NCBI GenBank assembly: GCA_002415135.1
Contig: DIBY01000025.1
Location: 154,924 to 218,923 of the forward strand
Source: Flavobacteriales bacterium UBA5040
GTDB lineage: Bacteria > Bacteroidota > Bacteroidia > Flavobacteriales > Weeksellaceae
Direction of reading: 5' to 3'
DNA: 64,000 nt
Shown: positions 17,283-25,114 of the stretch, one piece after another
How positions within the stretch are numbered: position 1 is the stretch's first letter
How the letters are laid out: each line of letters opens with the position of its first letter
Program-made: the position numbers and the translations under genes
Notes under the pieces: model-generated
Seen by the model: the letters and a program-made list of their open reading frames with translations, nothing else
The model's database searches: none
What the model was told of the DNA's origin: nothing

Positions 17283-18450
17283 GGGATAAAGTTTTATTTA
17301 TTAAATTGTTCCAATCTAAATATTTCATTGCTGTTTGAGCGGCATTCTTCTTTCCTTCAATTAAACACTCATCAACAATAAGTTTTTCGATTGCTTTCTT
17401 GATATTTCCTTTTGTTATATTACTTCTTTCCAATTCAATAATCGCCTGAAATTCATTTAAATAAAGAAGCGACTGTTGTCCTACATCGCCTACTACTAAA
17501 GGTAAATGAGAAGCTAAAGCCTGTTGCCAAACAATAGATTGACTTGCTGGAAATACCGCCAAATCTGATGCTGCCAGATGTTCGTACACGCCAACATTAT
17601 TTTGCCAACCTACATAATGGATATTAGGATTATCAGCAGACAAATGTAGTAATTTTTCTTTGTAATTTTTATTCTGTTCATCAGCGTCTCCAACAATTAT
17701 CAGATGGAGTGCATCATCTTTAATTTCATTAAAAGCTTCTAGTAGTAGATCGGTTTTTTTAGCGGGAGTAAATTTACCACCAGTGAAAATAACTTTATCA
17801 GAAGAGGAGATTCCCAGTTTGGATCTTAACTCGTTTCTGGTATTGGTTGCTTTAATGTCGGCTACTAAATCAACATCAGCACCGAGAGGTAACACCTCCA
17901 TTTCAGCTTCGGGGATTTTATATACTTCGTTTAAAAATTTGGTACTGCCTGGAACGATTGGATAAAATCTTGATATATGCTTTCGGATCGGGTCCATATA
18001 CAGTTTCTTACGAATAATTTTATGTAAGACATTTAAAGATAACCAGTTGTTGGCCGAGTTGCTGTAGTCAGCGTGATAATCCATAATCATTTTTACGTGT
18101 GGATTTCTTTTTTTGTAATCCAACATTTCGAACATGTTGGGCATGATATCGTGTACATAAAGCAGGTCTGGCTGAAATTGTTCGACGATTGTAGTGATAT
18201 CGGTATATTTTTTAATTTTCCCTTTAAAATTAAATTTAAAAGGAAGTTTTATAATTTTAGCTCCGTGGTCATCCAATTCACGGGCAGGTTTTGAATTATC
18301 GTGAATGTTATTATAGTAATCAAAAACATTGTCGTAGGTAGAGGTAATCACCGTTACCTCATGGCCATGCTTTCGATAATATTTCACCAATAGATTTTCC
18401 TGATACTCTAAATTTTCGATATAGAGCTCACACAACATTAATATTTTCAT
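17263..18450 (-). CDS. GT4 family glycosyltransferase
   Basis: This is a 395-residue GT-B glycosyltransferase. The acceptor half begins MKILMLCELYIENLEYQENLLVKYYRKHGHEVTVIT. The donor half has KVIFTGGKFTPAKKTDLLLEAF near residue 225, LIIVGDADEQ and NIHYVGWQNNVGVYEHLAASDLAVFPA, matching GT4 (Glycos_transf_1). I chose the ATG at 18450 because it overlaps the upstream gene as ATGA. A longer reading would add 23 residues inside the preceding gene. It presumably adds one sugar to the lipid-linked repeat unit at the cytoplasmic face. Donor and linkage cannot be predicted. Confidence 0.88.
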   Translation of the reverse strand: MKILMLCELYIENLEYQENLLVKYYRKHGHEVTVITSTYDNVFDYYNNIHDNSKPARELDDHGAKIIKLPFKFNFKGKIKKYTDITTIVEQFQPDLLYVHDIMPNMFEMLDYKKRNPHVKMIMDYHADYSNSANNWLSLNVLHKIIRKKLYMDPIRKHISRFYPIVPGSTKFLNEVYKIPEAEMEVLPLGADVDLVADIKATNTRNELRSKLGISSSDKVIFTGGKFTPAKKTDLLLEAFNEIKDDALHLIIVGDADEQNKNYKEKLLHLSADNPNIHYVGWQNNVGVYEHLAASDLAVFPASQSIVWQQALASHLPLVVGDVGQQSLLYLNEFQAIIELERSNITKGNIKKAIEKLIVDECLIEGKKNAAQTAMKYLDWNNLINKTLSHVKVST

Positions 18451-19607
18451 ACTTCTATTTTCTCTTTTGAATGATACTGAATAATAAATAAGGCAATCCA
18501 CAGAAGTGAAATTCTCCACGAATCAAAAGAGCCGCTCTTCATATCCTGAAAAAACAAATATAAAGAAATTAGTCCTAAGGATAATAGCGGCAAATAATCT
18601 ACCCACGTAAAAACTTTGAAAAATAATACCAAATATAAAATTAAATAAAGAAGCCCGCCAACAATGCCGATTTCCATTACACTTTCTAAAAAAAGGTTAT
18701 GCGGATAAAGTACAAGGTCAGTATCACTCAGGATCATGCCAGAACTGCCAATACCTAAACCGCTAAACAGATGATTGGTCACTGATCTGTACCCCTGTTC
18801 AAAGTAATAAATTCGTGCGGTCGCACTTTCGTCCTCACTGTAATTCTCGAGCACATTAAAACGATTGAAATCGATGGCTGAAAAATCAAAGTATTGCAAA
18901 AAAAGCATTGCACCCACCATGATAATCAACACATTTTTTAACGAAAGCTTTTTCACTTTTAAAGTCAGAAAATAGTGCAGGATGAAAATGAAAAATAGAA
19001 AGATGAGGGGTCCTCTACCACCGAGAACAAATAGTATAAAAACACTGTATAAAATAATAATTCTATTAAATAAGGTTTTGTTATCGATATGGAAAATTAA
19101 ACTTGCAGAAATAAATGTTCCAATCGATAGGTAATTGGGAATGCCATAACCGATCACTGATTCAATCGTCTTCTCACTCATTTGGAAGTAAATAAACTGA
19201 TCGGTAAAATATAAATAACTTAATATGACCAAGATGATAATATTGCCGACCATCATTACTTTTTTAAAATAGGGAATATCTTCTTTTTCAAAAAGTAAAA
19301 GTGGATATAAAAAGCAGAACATATTAAGAACGGTTGCAATTGATTTGCTTAATGCGTAATTAGAGGAGATGGTATACGCATTTGATAGTAGAAAGAGAAT
19401 AGAAATTCCCAATACAGAAAAAACAATTGTTTTACCAAAGGAGGAATATGCAGTAAAATGCGGTTTAAACAAAAATGGAAAAATCGCCAGGAGCAAAACC
19501 GTGAAAACCAATGTTAAATCAACTGGCAAGCCTGGGATCCATTTAATGAGTCCTGAATACACCAGTAAAATATAAATAACAACTGCAAATTTTCTTAGAT
19601 TAGCCAT
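18447..19607 (-). CDS. O-antigen polymerase/ligase-like membrane protein (Wzy candidate 2)
   Basis: This is a 386-residue membrane protein with about 10-11 helices. A large loop around residues 250-310 contains YYFEQGYRSVTNHLFSGLGIGSSG and LYPHNLFLESVMEIGIVGGLLYL. The PHNLFLE..ME.G..G block is shared with the protein at 9901-11133 and is characteristic of the Wzy_C/O-antigen ligase family. One of the two is likely the polymerase, and the other a second polymerase or a ligase. The 3' end overlaps the next gene by 4 bases, and 81 bases separate its start from wzx. Confidence 0.75.
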   Translation of the reverse strand: MANLRKFAVVIYILLVYSGLIKWIPGLPVDLTLVFTVLLLAIFPFLFKPHFTAYSSFGKTIVFSVLGISILFLLSNAYTISSNYALSKSIATVLNMFCFLYPLLLFEKEDIPYFKKVMMVGNIIILVILSYLYFTDQFIYFQMSEKTIESVIGYGIPNYLSIGTFISASLIFHIDNKTLFNRIIILYSVFILFVLGGRGPLIFLFFIFILHYFLTLKVKKLSLKNVLIIMVGAMLFLQYFDFSAIDFNRFNVLENYSEDESATARIYYFEQGYRSVTNHLFSGLGIGSSGMILSDTDLVLYPHNLFLESVMEIGIVGGLLYLILYLVLFFKVFTWVDYLPLLSLGLISLYLFFQDMKSGSFDSWRISLLWIALFIIQYHSKEKIEV

Positions 19608-19688
19608 ATCACTTTTGCGAGGTTTCTTTTGTAATTAAAAATTAATATTTGTTATCAATCTGCTCTGTTCAATAGTACGTTTTATTTT

Positions 19689-20954
19689 CTACAATTTATT
19701 CCTCGCTATTTTATAGGAGAAAAATAACATCAATAAATTAAAAAACACCGCATTGACCGAAAAAAGCACCAACGAGATTCTTGCGTCATTAAACAGCACT
19801 GAACCGAAATAAATCGCAAGGGCACCAAATGCAGCATTAAAAAATTGAAGACGCATCAGAAATTTTTGTTTTTCCCGAACGTAGTAGAGAGTATTCAACG
19901 GCGTGGCGATAAATTCAATACCTAAAAACAACGCGATGATCCGGGCGTAGTAGCCCGCCTCTAACCAGACCTCACCAAATAAAAATTTAAATAAAAATGG
20001 AGCAACCAAAAATACAATCAGGTAAATAGGGAGTGACATAAAGATCAATTTCTTAAAAGTTGATTCGTATAGAGCTTTGCAGTCGCCAGTTTTCCTGATC
20101 TCGTCAATGGCATCATTTCGAAAAACATTAGCAATCGAACTGGTGATCACAATATTAGGTAGCCTTAACATCCTGTTCGCCATCGCAAAAAACCCTACCA
20201 CGGTAGTGCTGTATAATATCGAAAATAGAAGGGGAATAAATTGTTGACTCGCAGTGAGCGATAGATCAGAAAAAATCATATACCTGGGAAAAGACTGATA
20301 TTCCTTCGCTACCGGCAACATCTTTTCTTTCTGTGCCCAAATTTGAGAAAGTAATTTTTCCTTAATTAAAATGAAAAGACAAGCGATTATAATTCCGATG
20401 ATCAAAGACCATATCATCCCTTCTTTAAAACCCAACAAACCAAAAATGATACTAAAAATGGTTGCTGCAATAACCTGCACTGCATTTGAAATAGAGATGA
20501 GTTTGTATTTCTTATTCCGTTGATTCCAGTAACTTAAGGCGGAATAAACAGCGATAAAAAAAACATAGATCGGTGCTAAGTAAGAACTGCTATGATCTAA
20601 AAAACCAGATTGATCGTGAATTTGTAAAATATCTTTGAACAGAATAATACCAAACAGATACAAAAGAGAAATCCCAAATCCTAAAAATAAAATGAGTTTG
20701 ATAATTGGAAGTGCCTCAGAGTTTTTCTTGGGAAGACCAATCGCTAACTCATAACGGCCCGTAGAAATTACGGCAAAAAAAACGGTGATGCTGGTGAAAA
20801 CAGAGAGCACCCCAAATGCTTCTACAGAGAATAATCTGGTCAGCAAAGGAGAACTTGCCACCACTAAACCCTGGCTAATTAAAGTACCAAACGCTAAAGT
20901 AGAAACGTTTTTTAAAAACTGATTCCGAAATATTTGCTGTACTTTCTGCTTCAC
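19689..20954 (-). CDS. wzx: Polysaccharide flippase Wzx
   Basis: This is a 421-residue protein of the MOP/polysaccharide-transport superfamily with about 12 helices. The N-terminal FLKNVSTLAFGTLISQGLVVASSPLLTRLFSVEAFGVLSVF is the typical Wzx opening. It would move undecaprenyl-diphosphate-linked repeat units across the inner membrane for Wzy. The start codon is GTG, directly following the TAA of the upstream wbpB-like gene (TAAGTG), which implies coupled translation. I see no good ATG near the N-terminus. It is the only flippase in the locus. Confidence 0.88.
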   Translation of the reverse strand: MKQKVQQIFRNQFLKNVSTLAFGTLISQGLVVASSPLLTRLFSVEAFGVLSVFTSITVFFAVISTGRYELAIGLPKKNSEALPIIKLILFLGFGISLLYLFGIILFKDILQIHDQSGFLDHSSSYLAPIYVFFIAVYSALSYWNQRNKKYKLISISNAVQVIAATIFSIIFGLLGFKEGMIWSLIIGIIIACLFILIKEKLLSQIWAQKEKMLPVAKEYQSFPRYMIFSDLSLTASQQFIPLLFSILYSTTVVGFFAMANRMLRLPNIVITSSIANVFRNDAIDEIRKTGDCKALYESTFKKLIFMSLPIYLIVFLVAPFLFKFLFGEVWLEAGYYARIIALFLGIEFIATPLNTLYYVREKQKFLMRLQFFNAAFGALAIYFGSVLFNDARISLVLFSVNAVFFNLLMLFFSYKIARNKL

Positions 20955-21977
20955 TTATCCTTTTTGTACCTTCAATTCGTAGATCCTTTCTATAATATCA
21001 ACAACCTTTAATCCTTCCAAAGCATTAGTGGTAATACTGTTACGGCCTTTCAAAACGTCGACAACATTTTCAATAATATAATGATGATTGGCAGCGCTAC
21101 CTTTGTAAGCACCGTAATCATTACCTGGATTGGTTGCAGCTAATTCCGGCATTTCGTAATCTTTTACGTGGCAATACTCTACTTCATTCATATATTGTCC
21201 ACCCACTTTTACCGATCCATTTTCGCCAATAACGGTGATACTGCTTTCCAGATTTTTATCCCAGATCGAGGTCGAATAATTGATGCTTCCCATTCCGCCA
21301 TTAACAAAATCAAAACTCACGAAGCCCGAATCTTCAAAATCGGTTAAATCTTTATGGTTAAAATCTGCGAATTTGGCTTGAATATTTTTAATGTCTCCAA
21401 AGTACCAGTACATTAAATCCAGAAAGTGACTGAATTGAGTAAATAAAGTACCACCATCTAAATCTCCTTTTCCGTGCCAGGATTCTGGTTTGTAGTATCG
21501 ATCATCCCGATTCCAGTAACAGTTGATCTGCACCATGAATACTTTACCCAACGTACCTGTATCCAGCAATTCTTTCAACCAGACACTTGGTGGAGAATAT
21601 CGATTTTGCATGACACAAAAAACCTGTTTATGCTTTTGCAATCCCTTAAAAATCAATTTTTCTGAATCGGTCTTGGTTAAAGACATCGGTTTTTCAATAA
21701 CCAAATGACGACCAGATTCCAAAATTTTCATGCCCTGTTCTGCATGAAATCCATTTGGAGTCGCGACATTAATCACATCAATTTCTAAATCAGATTGCAG
21801 CAATTCATCGATGGTAGCAAAAAATGGAACTTTAAATTCTTCAATTCCTAAGGTGGCAGGATCTTTAACATCCACCAAACCTACCAATTCACATTCCGTG
21901 TTACGGGCAATCATTTCAGCGTGTCTTTTTCCGATGTGGCCGCATCCTACGACGGCGAATTTTATTTTTTGAGTCAT
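20955..21977 (-). CDS. wbpB: Gfo/Idh/MocA oxidoreductase, WbpB/WlbA-like UDP-GlcNAcA 3-dehydrogenase
   Basis: WbpB/WlbA oxidises the C3 hydroxyl of UDP-GlcNAc-uronic acid. Known members recycle bound NADH by reducing 2-oxoglutarate to 2-hydroxyglutarate. The 340-residue protein has the Rossmann motif FAVVGCGHIGKRHAEMI, the family hallmark EKPMSLTKTDSE near residue 93 and the substrate-domain segment GGTLFTQFSHFLDLMYWYFGD near 173. The name rests on the adjacent WbpD- and WbpE-type genes, which form the same three-enzyme set as in P. aeruginosa and Bordetella. UDP-GlcNAc 6-dehydrogenase (WbpA), which makes the substrate, is not in the window. Confidence 0.82.
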   Translation of the reverse strand: MTQKIKFAVVGCGHIGKRHAEMIARNTECELVGLVDVKDPATLGIEEFKVPFFATIDELLQSDLEIDVINVATPNGFHAEQGMKILESGRHLVIEKPMSLTKTDSEKLIFKGLQKHKQVFCVMQNRYSPPSVWLKELLDTGTLGKVFMVQINCYWNRDDRYYKPESWHGKGDLDGGTLFTQFSHFLDLMYWYFGDIKNIQAKFADFNHKDLTDFEDSGFVSFDFVNGGMGSINYSTSIWDKNLESSITVIGENGSVKVGGQYMNEVEYCHVKDYEMPELAATNPGNDYGAYKGSAANHHYIIENVVDVLKGRNSITTNALEGLKVVDIIERIYELKVQKG

Positions 21978-21987
21978 TTAATTCAAA

Positions 21988-22560
21988 TTATATTTTTGAA
22001 ACTTTGGCGTCTTTTAATTGATATTTTACACCCGTGTCGGCGCAGGTGGCGATTCCATTTTCATCAAACTCCAGGCGCTCACCAAACTCGCTCATCCAAC
22101 CCATCTGACGGGCCGGATTCCCAACAACAAGCGCGAAATTTAAAACCTCTTTCGTCACAACAGCACCGGCTCCGATAAATGCATATTCCCCAATATTATG
22201 GCCGCAGACAATCGTAGCATTAGCGCCAATCGACGCGCCTTTTCCGACATGGGTTTTTAAATATTCATTTTTGCGATTAACAGCACTTCTAGGATTGATC
22301 ACATTGGTAAAAACCATCGATGGTCCTAAAAAAACATCATCATCACAAGTAACTCCTTCATAGATGGAAACATTATTTTGAACTTTCACATTGTTCCCTA
22401 AAACGACTTGGCTGGATACGACTACATTTTGACCAATATTACAGTGACCTCCTAAAACAGCACCTGCCATGACGTGCGAAAAATGCCATATTTTAGTCCC
22501 TGCTCCAATCGTACAGCCTTCATCGATAACGGCTGTTTCGTGCGCGAAAAAATCGGTCAT
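21988..22560 (-). CDS. wbpD: WbpD-like UDP-3-amino-uronic acid N-acetyltransferase
   Basis: This is a left-handed beta-helix acetyltransferase of about 190 aa with repeated hexapeptides (GTKIWHFSHVMAGAVLGGHCNIGQNVVVSSQVVLGNN and onward). The HFSHVMAGA segment and the central loop VFTNVINPRSAVNRKNEYLKT are characteristic of WbpD/WlbB, which acetylate the 3-amino group of UDP-GlcNAc3NA. I chose the ATG at 22560 (MTDFFAHETAV); an upstream in-frame TTG at 22569 is less likely. It follows the aminotransferase gene closely and precedes wbpB, as expected for a shared pathway. Confidence 0.87.
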   Translation of the reverse strand: MTDFFAHETAVIDEGCTIGAGTKIWHFSHVMAGAVLGGHCNIGQNVVVSSQVVLGNNVKVQNNVSIYEGVTCDDDVFLGPSMVFTNVINPRSAVNRKNEYLKTHVGKGASIGANATIVCGHNIGEYAFIGAGAVVTKEVLNFALVVGNPARQMGWMSEFGERLEFDENGIATCADTGVKYQLKDAKVSKI

Positions 22561-22570
22561 AGTATTCAAT

Positions 22571-23701
22571 TTAATGGGTAAAAAAGTTCTTTATACTTTC
22601 AATAACATAGTCTGACGACTCTTGATTAAATTCGGTATGAATAGGTAAAGATAATACTTCTTGACATAAAAGATCGGTAATAGGCAAATAAAAATCTGCA
22701 CTCACATAGGGTCGAAATGCTTCCTGGTGATACAGTGGCAATGGATAATAAATCATCGATGGAATGTTTTTCTCTGCAAGAAATTGTTGTAGGGCATCTC
22801 TTTTTCCATTTTTAATCTTCAAGGTATATTGATGAAAAACATGGTTGGAAAAAGCAGATCTTTTCGGAATCTGAAGTTCAGCAATTTCTGAGAGATGCTG
22901 GTCATAATAATCAGCCATTTTATTTCTCGCGCCAGAATAGGTATCCAGATGTTTTAGTTTAACCTTCAGAATCTCTGCCTGTAAGGTATCGAGGCGGGAA
23001 TTACATCCCAAAACCTGATGGTAATATTTTTTTTCCTGACCGTGATTCGTAATCATTCTAATTTTCCCTGCCAGTTCATCATCATTCGTCATCAACGCAC
23101 CTCCGTCGCCGTAACATCCTAAATTTTTGCTGGGAAAAAATGAGGTACAACCAATTTCTCCTATGGTACCTGTCTTTTTTACGGTTCCATCAGAAAAAGT
23201 ATAATCAGACCCAATGGCCTGTGCATTATCTTCAACGACAAACAAATTATGTTTTTTAGCAAACGCTAAAACCTGCTCCATATCTGCACTTTGACCGTAC
23301 AAATGTACAGGAACAATCGCTTTGGTTTTGTCGGTAACGTACTGCTCTAAATTTTCTAAAGAGATATTGAAAGTTTCAGGATCAACATCAACCATAATTG
23401 GAATAAGTCCCAACAAACCTATCACTTCGGCGGTTGCAACGTAGGTAAAAGCGGGACAGATCACCTCGTCGCCTGGTTTTAAACCCAAAGCCATCAGCGC
23501 TATTTGTAACGCATCGGTTCCGTTTGCGCACGGGATAACATGTTTTACTCCTAAATACTGTTCGAAATCTTGTTGAAATTCCTTAACTGCAGGACCATTA
23601 ATGAATGCTGTTGTATCCAGACAATTTTGAATTCCAGCAGCGATTTCCTCCTTAATTTTTTCATATTGACTTTTAAGGTCAACCATTTGAATATTCATCA
23701 T
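22571..23701 (-). CDS. wbpE: WbpE-like PLP aminotransferase (UDP-3-keto-uronic acid)
   Basis: This is a 376-residue DegT/DnrJ/EryC1/StrS aminotransferase. The PLP-lysine is in TSFFPSKNLGCYGDGGALMTND near residue 190. VIPCANGTDALQIALMALGLKPGDEVICPAFTYVATAE is the N-terminal cofactor block, and VPVHLYGQSADM and VEDNAQAIGSDY also fit. WbpE uses glutamate to aminate the 3-keto sugar made by WbpB, releasing 2-oxoglutarate. WbpB-type enzymes in turn consume 2-oxoglutarate to reset NAD+, which ties the two steps together. A second aminotransferase of this superfamily (30417-31547) belongs to the bacillosamine-type set. Confidence 0.87.
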   Translation of the reverse strand: MMNIQMVDLKSQYEKIKEEIAAGIQNCLDTTAFINGPAVKEFQQDFEQYLGVKHVIPCANGTDALQIALMALGLKPGDEVICPAFTYVATAEVIGLLGLIPIMVDVDPETFNISLENLEQYVTDKTKAIVPVHLYGQSADMEQVLAFAKKHNLFVVEDNAQAIGSDYTFSDGTVKKTGTIGEIGCTSFFPSKNLGCYGDGGALMTNDDELAGKIRMITNHGQEKKYYHQVLGCNSRLDTLQAEILKVKLKHLDTYSGARNKMADYYDQHLSEIAELQIPKRSAFSNHVFHQYTLKIKNGKRDALQQFLAEKNIPSMIYYPLPLYHQEAFRPYVSADFYLPITDLLCQEVLSLPIHTEFNQESSDYVIESIKNFFTH

Positions 23702-23718
23702 GTGTTTTTTAATTATCG

Positions 23719-24909
23719 TTAATCAATAAGAAGGTCGCTTACTCTGTTGCCTATCGAAAGACACGAAGTTGCTGCAGGTGAAGGCGCATTTCTGACGTGA
23801 ATGATGTTCCCATTTTTTAGAATATCAAAATCGTCAATTAACTGTCCATTTCTATTTAAAGCTTGGGCACGCACTCCAGCTCCACCAGGAATAAGATCAT
23901 TCTCCTGAATTTCAGGCATCAGTTTTTGTAAAGCTTTGGTAAAAGCAGCTTTGGAAAGGGACCGATAAATCTCGCCCATGCCTGTTTTACCATATTTTGC
24001 TGCGATTTTCCAAAAGCCAGGATAAGTAAAAGTTTCTAAGGTATCAGAAAAACTGAAATCTGAAAACGTATAACCTTCTCTTTTAAATGCCAGCACCGCA
24101 TTGGGTCCGGCTTCGATATTGCCATCAATCATTCTGGTAAAATGCACGCCTAAGAAAGGAAAATTCGGATCGGGTACCGGATAAATAAGGTGTTTTACCA
24201 AACCTTTCTTTTCCGGCTTTAATTGATAGTACTCACCCCGAAAAGGCACGATGATGAAATCATTTTCAGGATTGGTTAACTTCGAAATTTTATCAGAATA
24301 TAAACCGGCACATGAAACAATCTTCTTGGTCATATAGTCCGACGTTTCAGTTTGAACGGAGAGTTCGTTGCCGTGTTCATTAATTTTGATGACCTCTTCA
24401 TTGAACAAAACCGTGCCCCCCAATTCTTCCAATAATCTTTTAATTTGTACAGCAATTGCAGGATAATCAATAATACCTGTTTGAGGCACTTTGATCGCAC
24501 GTACGCCTTCACAATGCGGTTCAATTTCTCTAAACTCATCTCTGGAAAGATACCGTAGATTTTGTAATCCATTTTCTAAACCACGCTGATAAATGGTGTC
24601 GAGCAAGGGCAGTTCGTCCCTGTTGGTCGCTACAATAATTTTTCCGCACAGGTCGTAGGAAATACCATATCGCTCCGCAAATTGTACAATCGACTGATAG
24701 CCTTCGATGCAGTTTTTCGCTTTTAAACTTCCTGGTTTGTAATAAATCCCGCTATGAATTACTCCACTGTTATGTCCGGATTGATGCTGTGCAACGGTAT
24801 GCTCTTTTTCCAAGACCAAAACCTTGGCTTGAGGATTTTTGAGTTGATACTGATAAGCTGTTGAAAGCCCTACTAAACCTGCTCCTATGATAATTGCGTC
24901 ATATTTCAT
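23719..24909 (-). CDS. lhgO: L-2-hydroxyglutarate oxidase LhgO
   Basis: LhgO is an FAD enzyme that oxidises L-2-hydroxyglutarate to 2-oxoglutarate, passing electrons to the respiratory chain. The 396-residue protein has the FAD-binding GAGLVGLSTAYQY at the N-terminus, HQSGHNSGVIHSGIYYKPGSLKA (the LhgO/YgaF family block) near residue 45, and the C-terminal GAGVRAQALNRNGQLIDDF and HVRNAPSPAATSCLSIG. It is an unexpected member of a polysaccharide locus, but it directly precedes wbpE, wbpD and wbpB. WbpB-type enzymes generate 2-hydroxyglutarate, so a recycling role is a good inference. About 200 bases separate it from wzc upstream. Confidence 0.9.
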   Translation of the reverse strand: MKYDAIIIGAGLVGLSTAYQYQLKNPQAKVLVLEKEHTVAQHQSGHNSGVIHSGIYYKPGSLKAKNCIEGYQSIVQFAERYGISYDLCGKIIVATNRDELPLLDTIYQRGLENGLQNLRYLSRDEFREIEPHCEGVRAIKVPQTGIIDYPAIAVQIKRLLEELGGTVLFNEEVIKINEHGNELSVQTETSDYMTKKIVSCAGLYSDKISKLTNPENDFIIVPFRGEYYQLKPEKKGLVKHLIYPVPDPNFPFLGVHFTRMIDGNIEAGPNAVLAFKREGYTFSDFSFSDTLETFTYPGFWKIAAKYGKTGMGEIYRSLSKAAFTKALQKLMPEIQENDLIPGGAGVRAQALNRNGQLIDDFDILKNGNIIHVRNAPSPAATSCLSIGNRVSDLLID

Positions 24910-24982
24910 TGCATGTTGGGATCTAAAATATCTTGGTTAAATAGCATTATATTTTAAGGCAAATAAGAGCAGACCGAAAATT

Positions 24983-24994
24983 ACACGATCGTGT
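24983..24994. other. 12-bp perfect palindrome in the wzc-lhgO gap
   Basis: ACACGATCGTGT is a perfect inverted repeat about 75 bases before the lhgO ATG, in the only sizeable gap (about 200 bases) inside the wzc-to-wbpB stretch. It could be an operator half-site pair or nothing. No strong promoter is seen with it; TAAATTTG at 25097-25104 lacks a correctly spaced TTG. Confidence 0.3.
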
Positions 24995-25114
24995 TAAAAA
25001 AACTTCGTACTTAATTAATGTCCATCATTTTCCATTCAATTACTATCCACGCAACACTGTCATTAACGGAGTGTACTTTAACTCCCACTACATTCGCAAA
25101 TTTATTGCGGTCTG

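Noticed and set aside
24983..24994. Terminator between wzc and lhgO
   Set aside because: The 12-bp palindrome has no loop-forming centre or T-run on the minus strand, so it does not fit a Rho-independent terminator.
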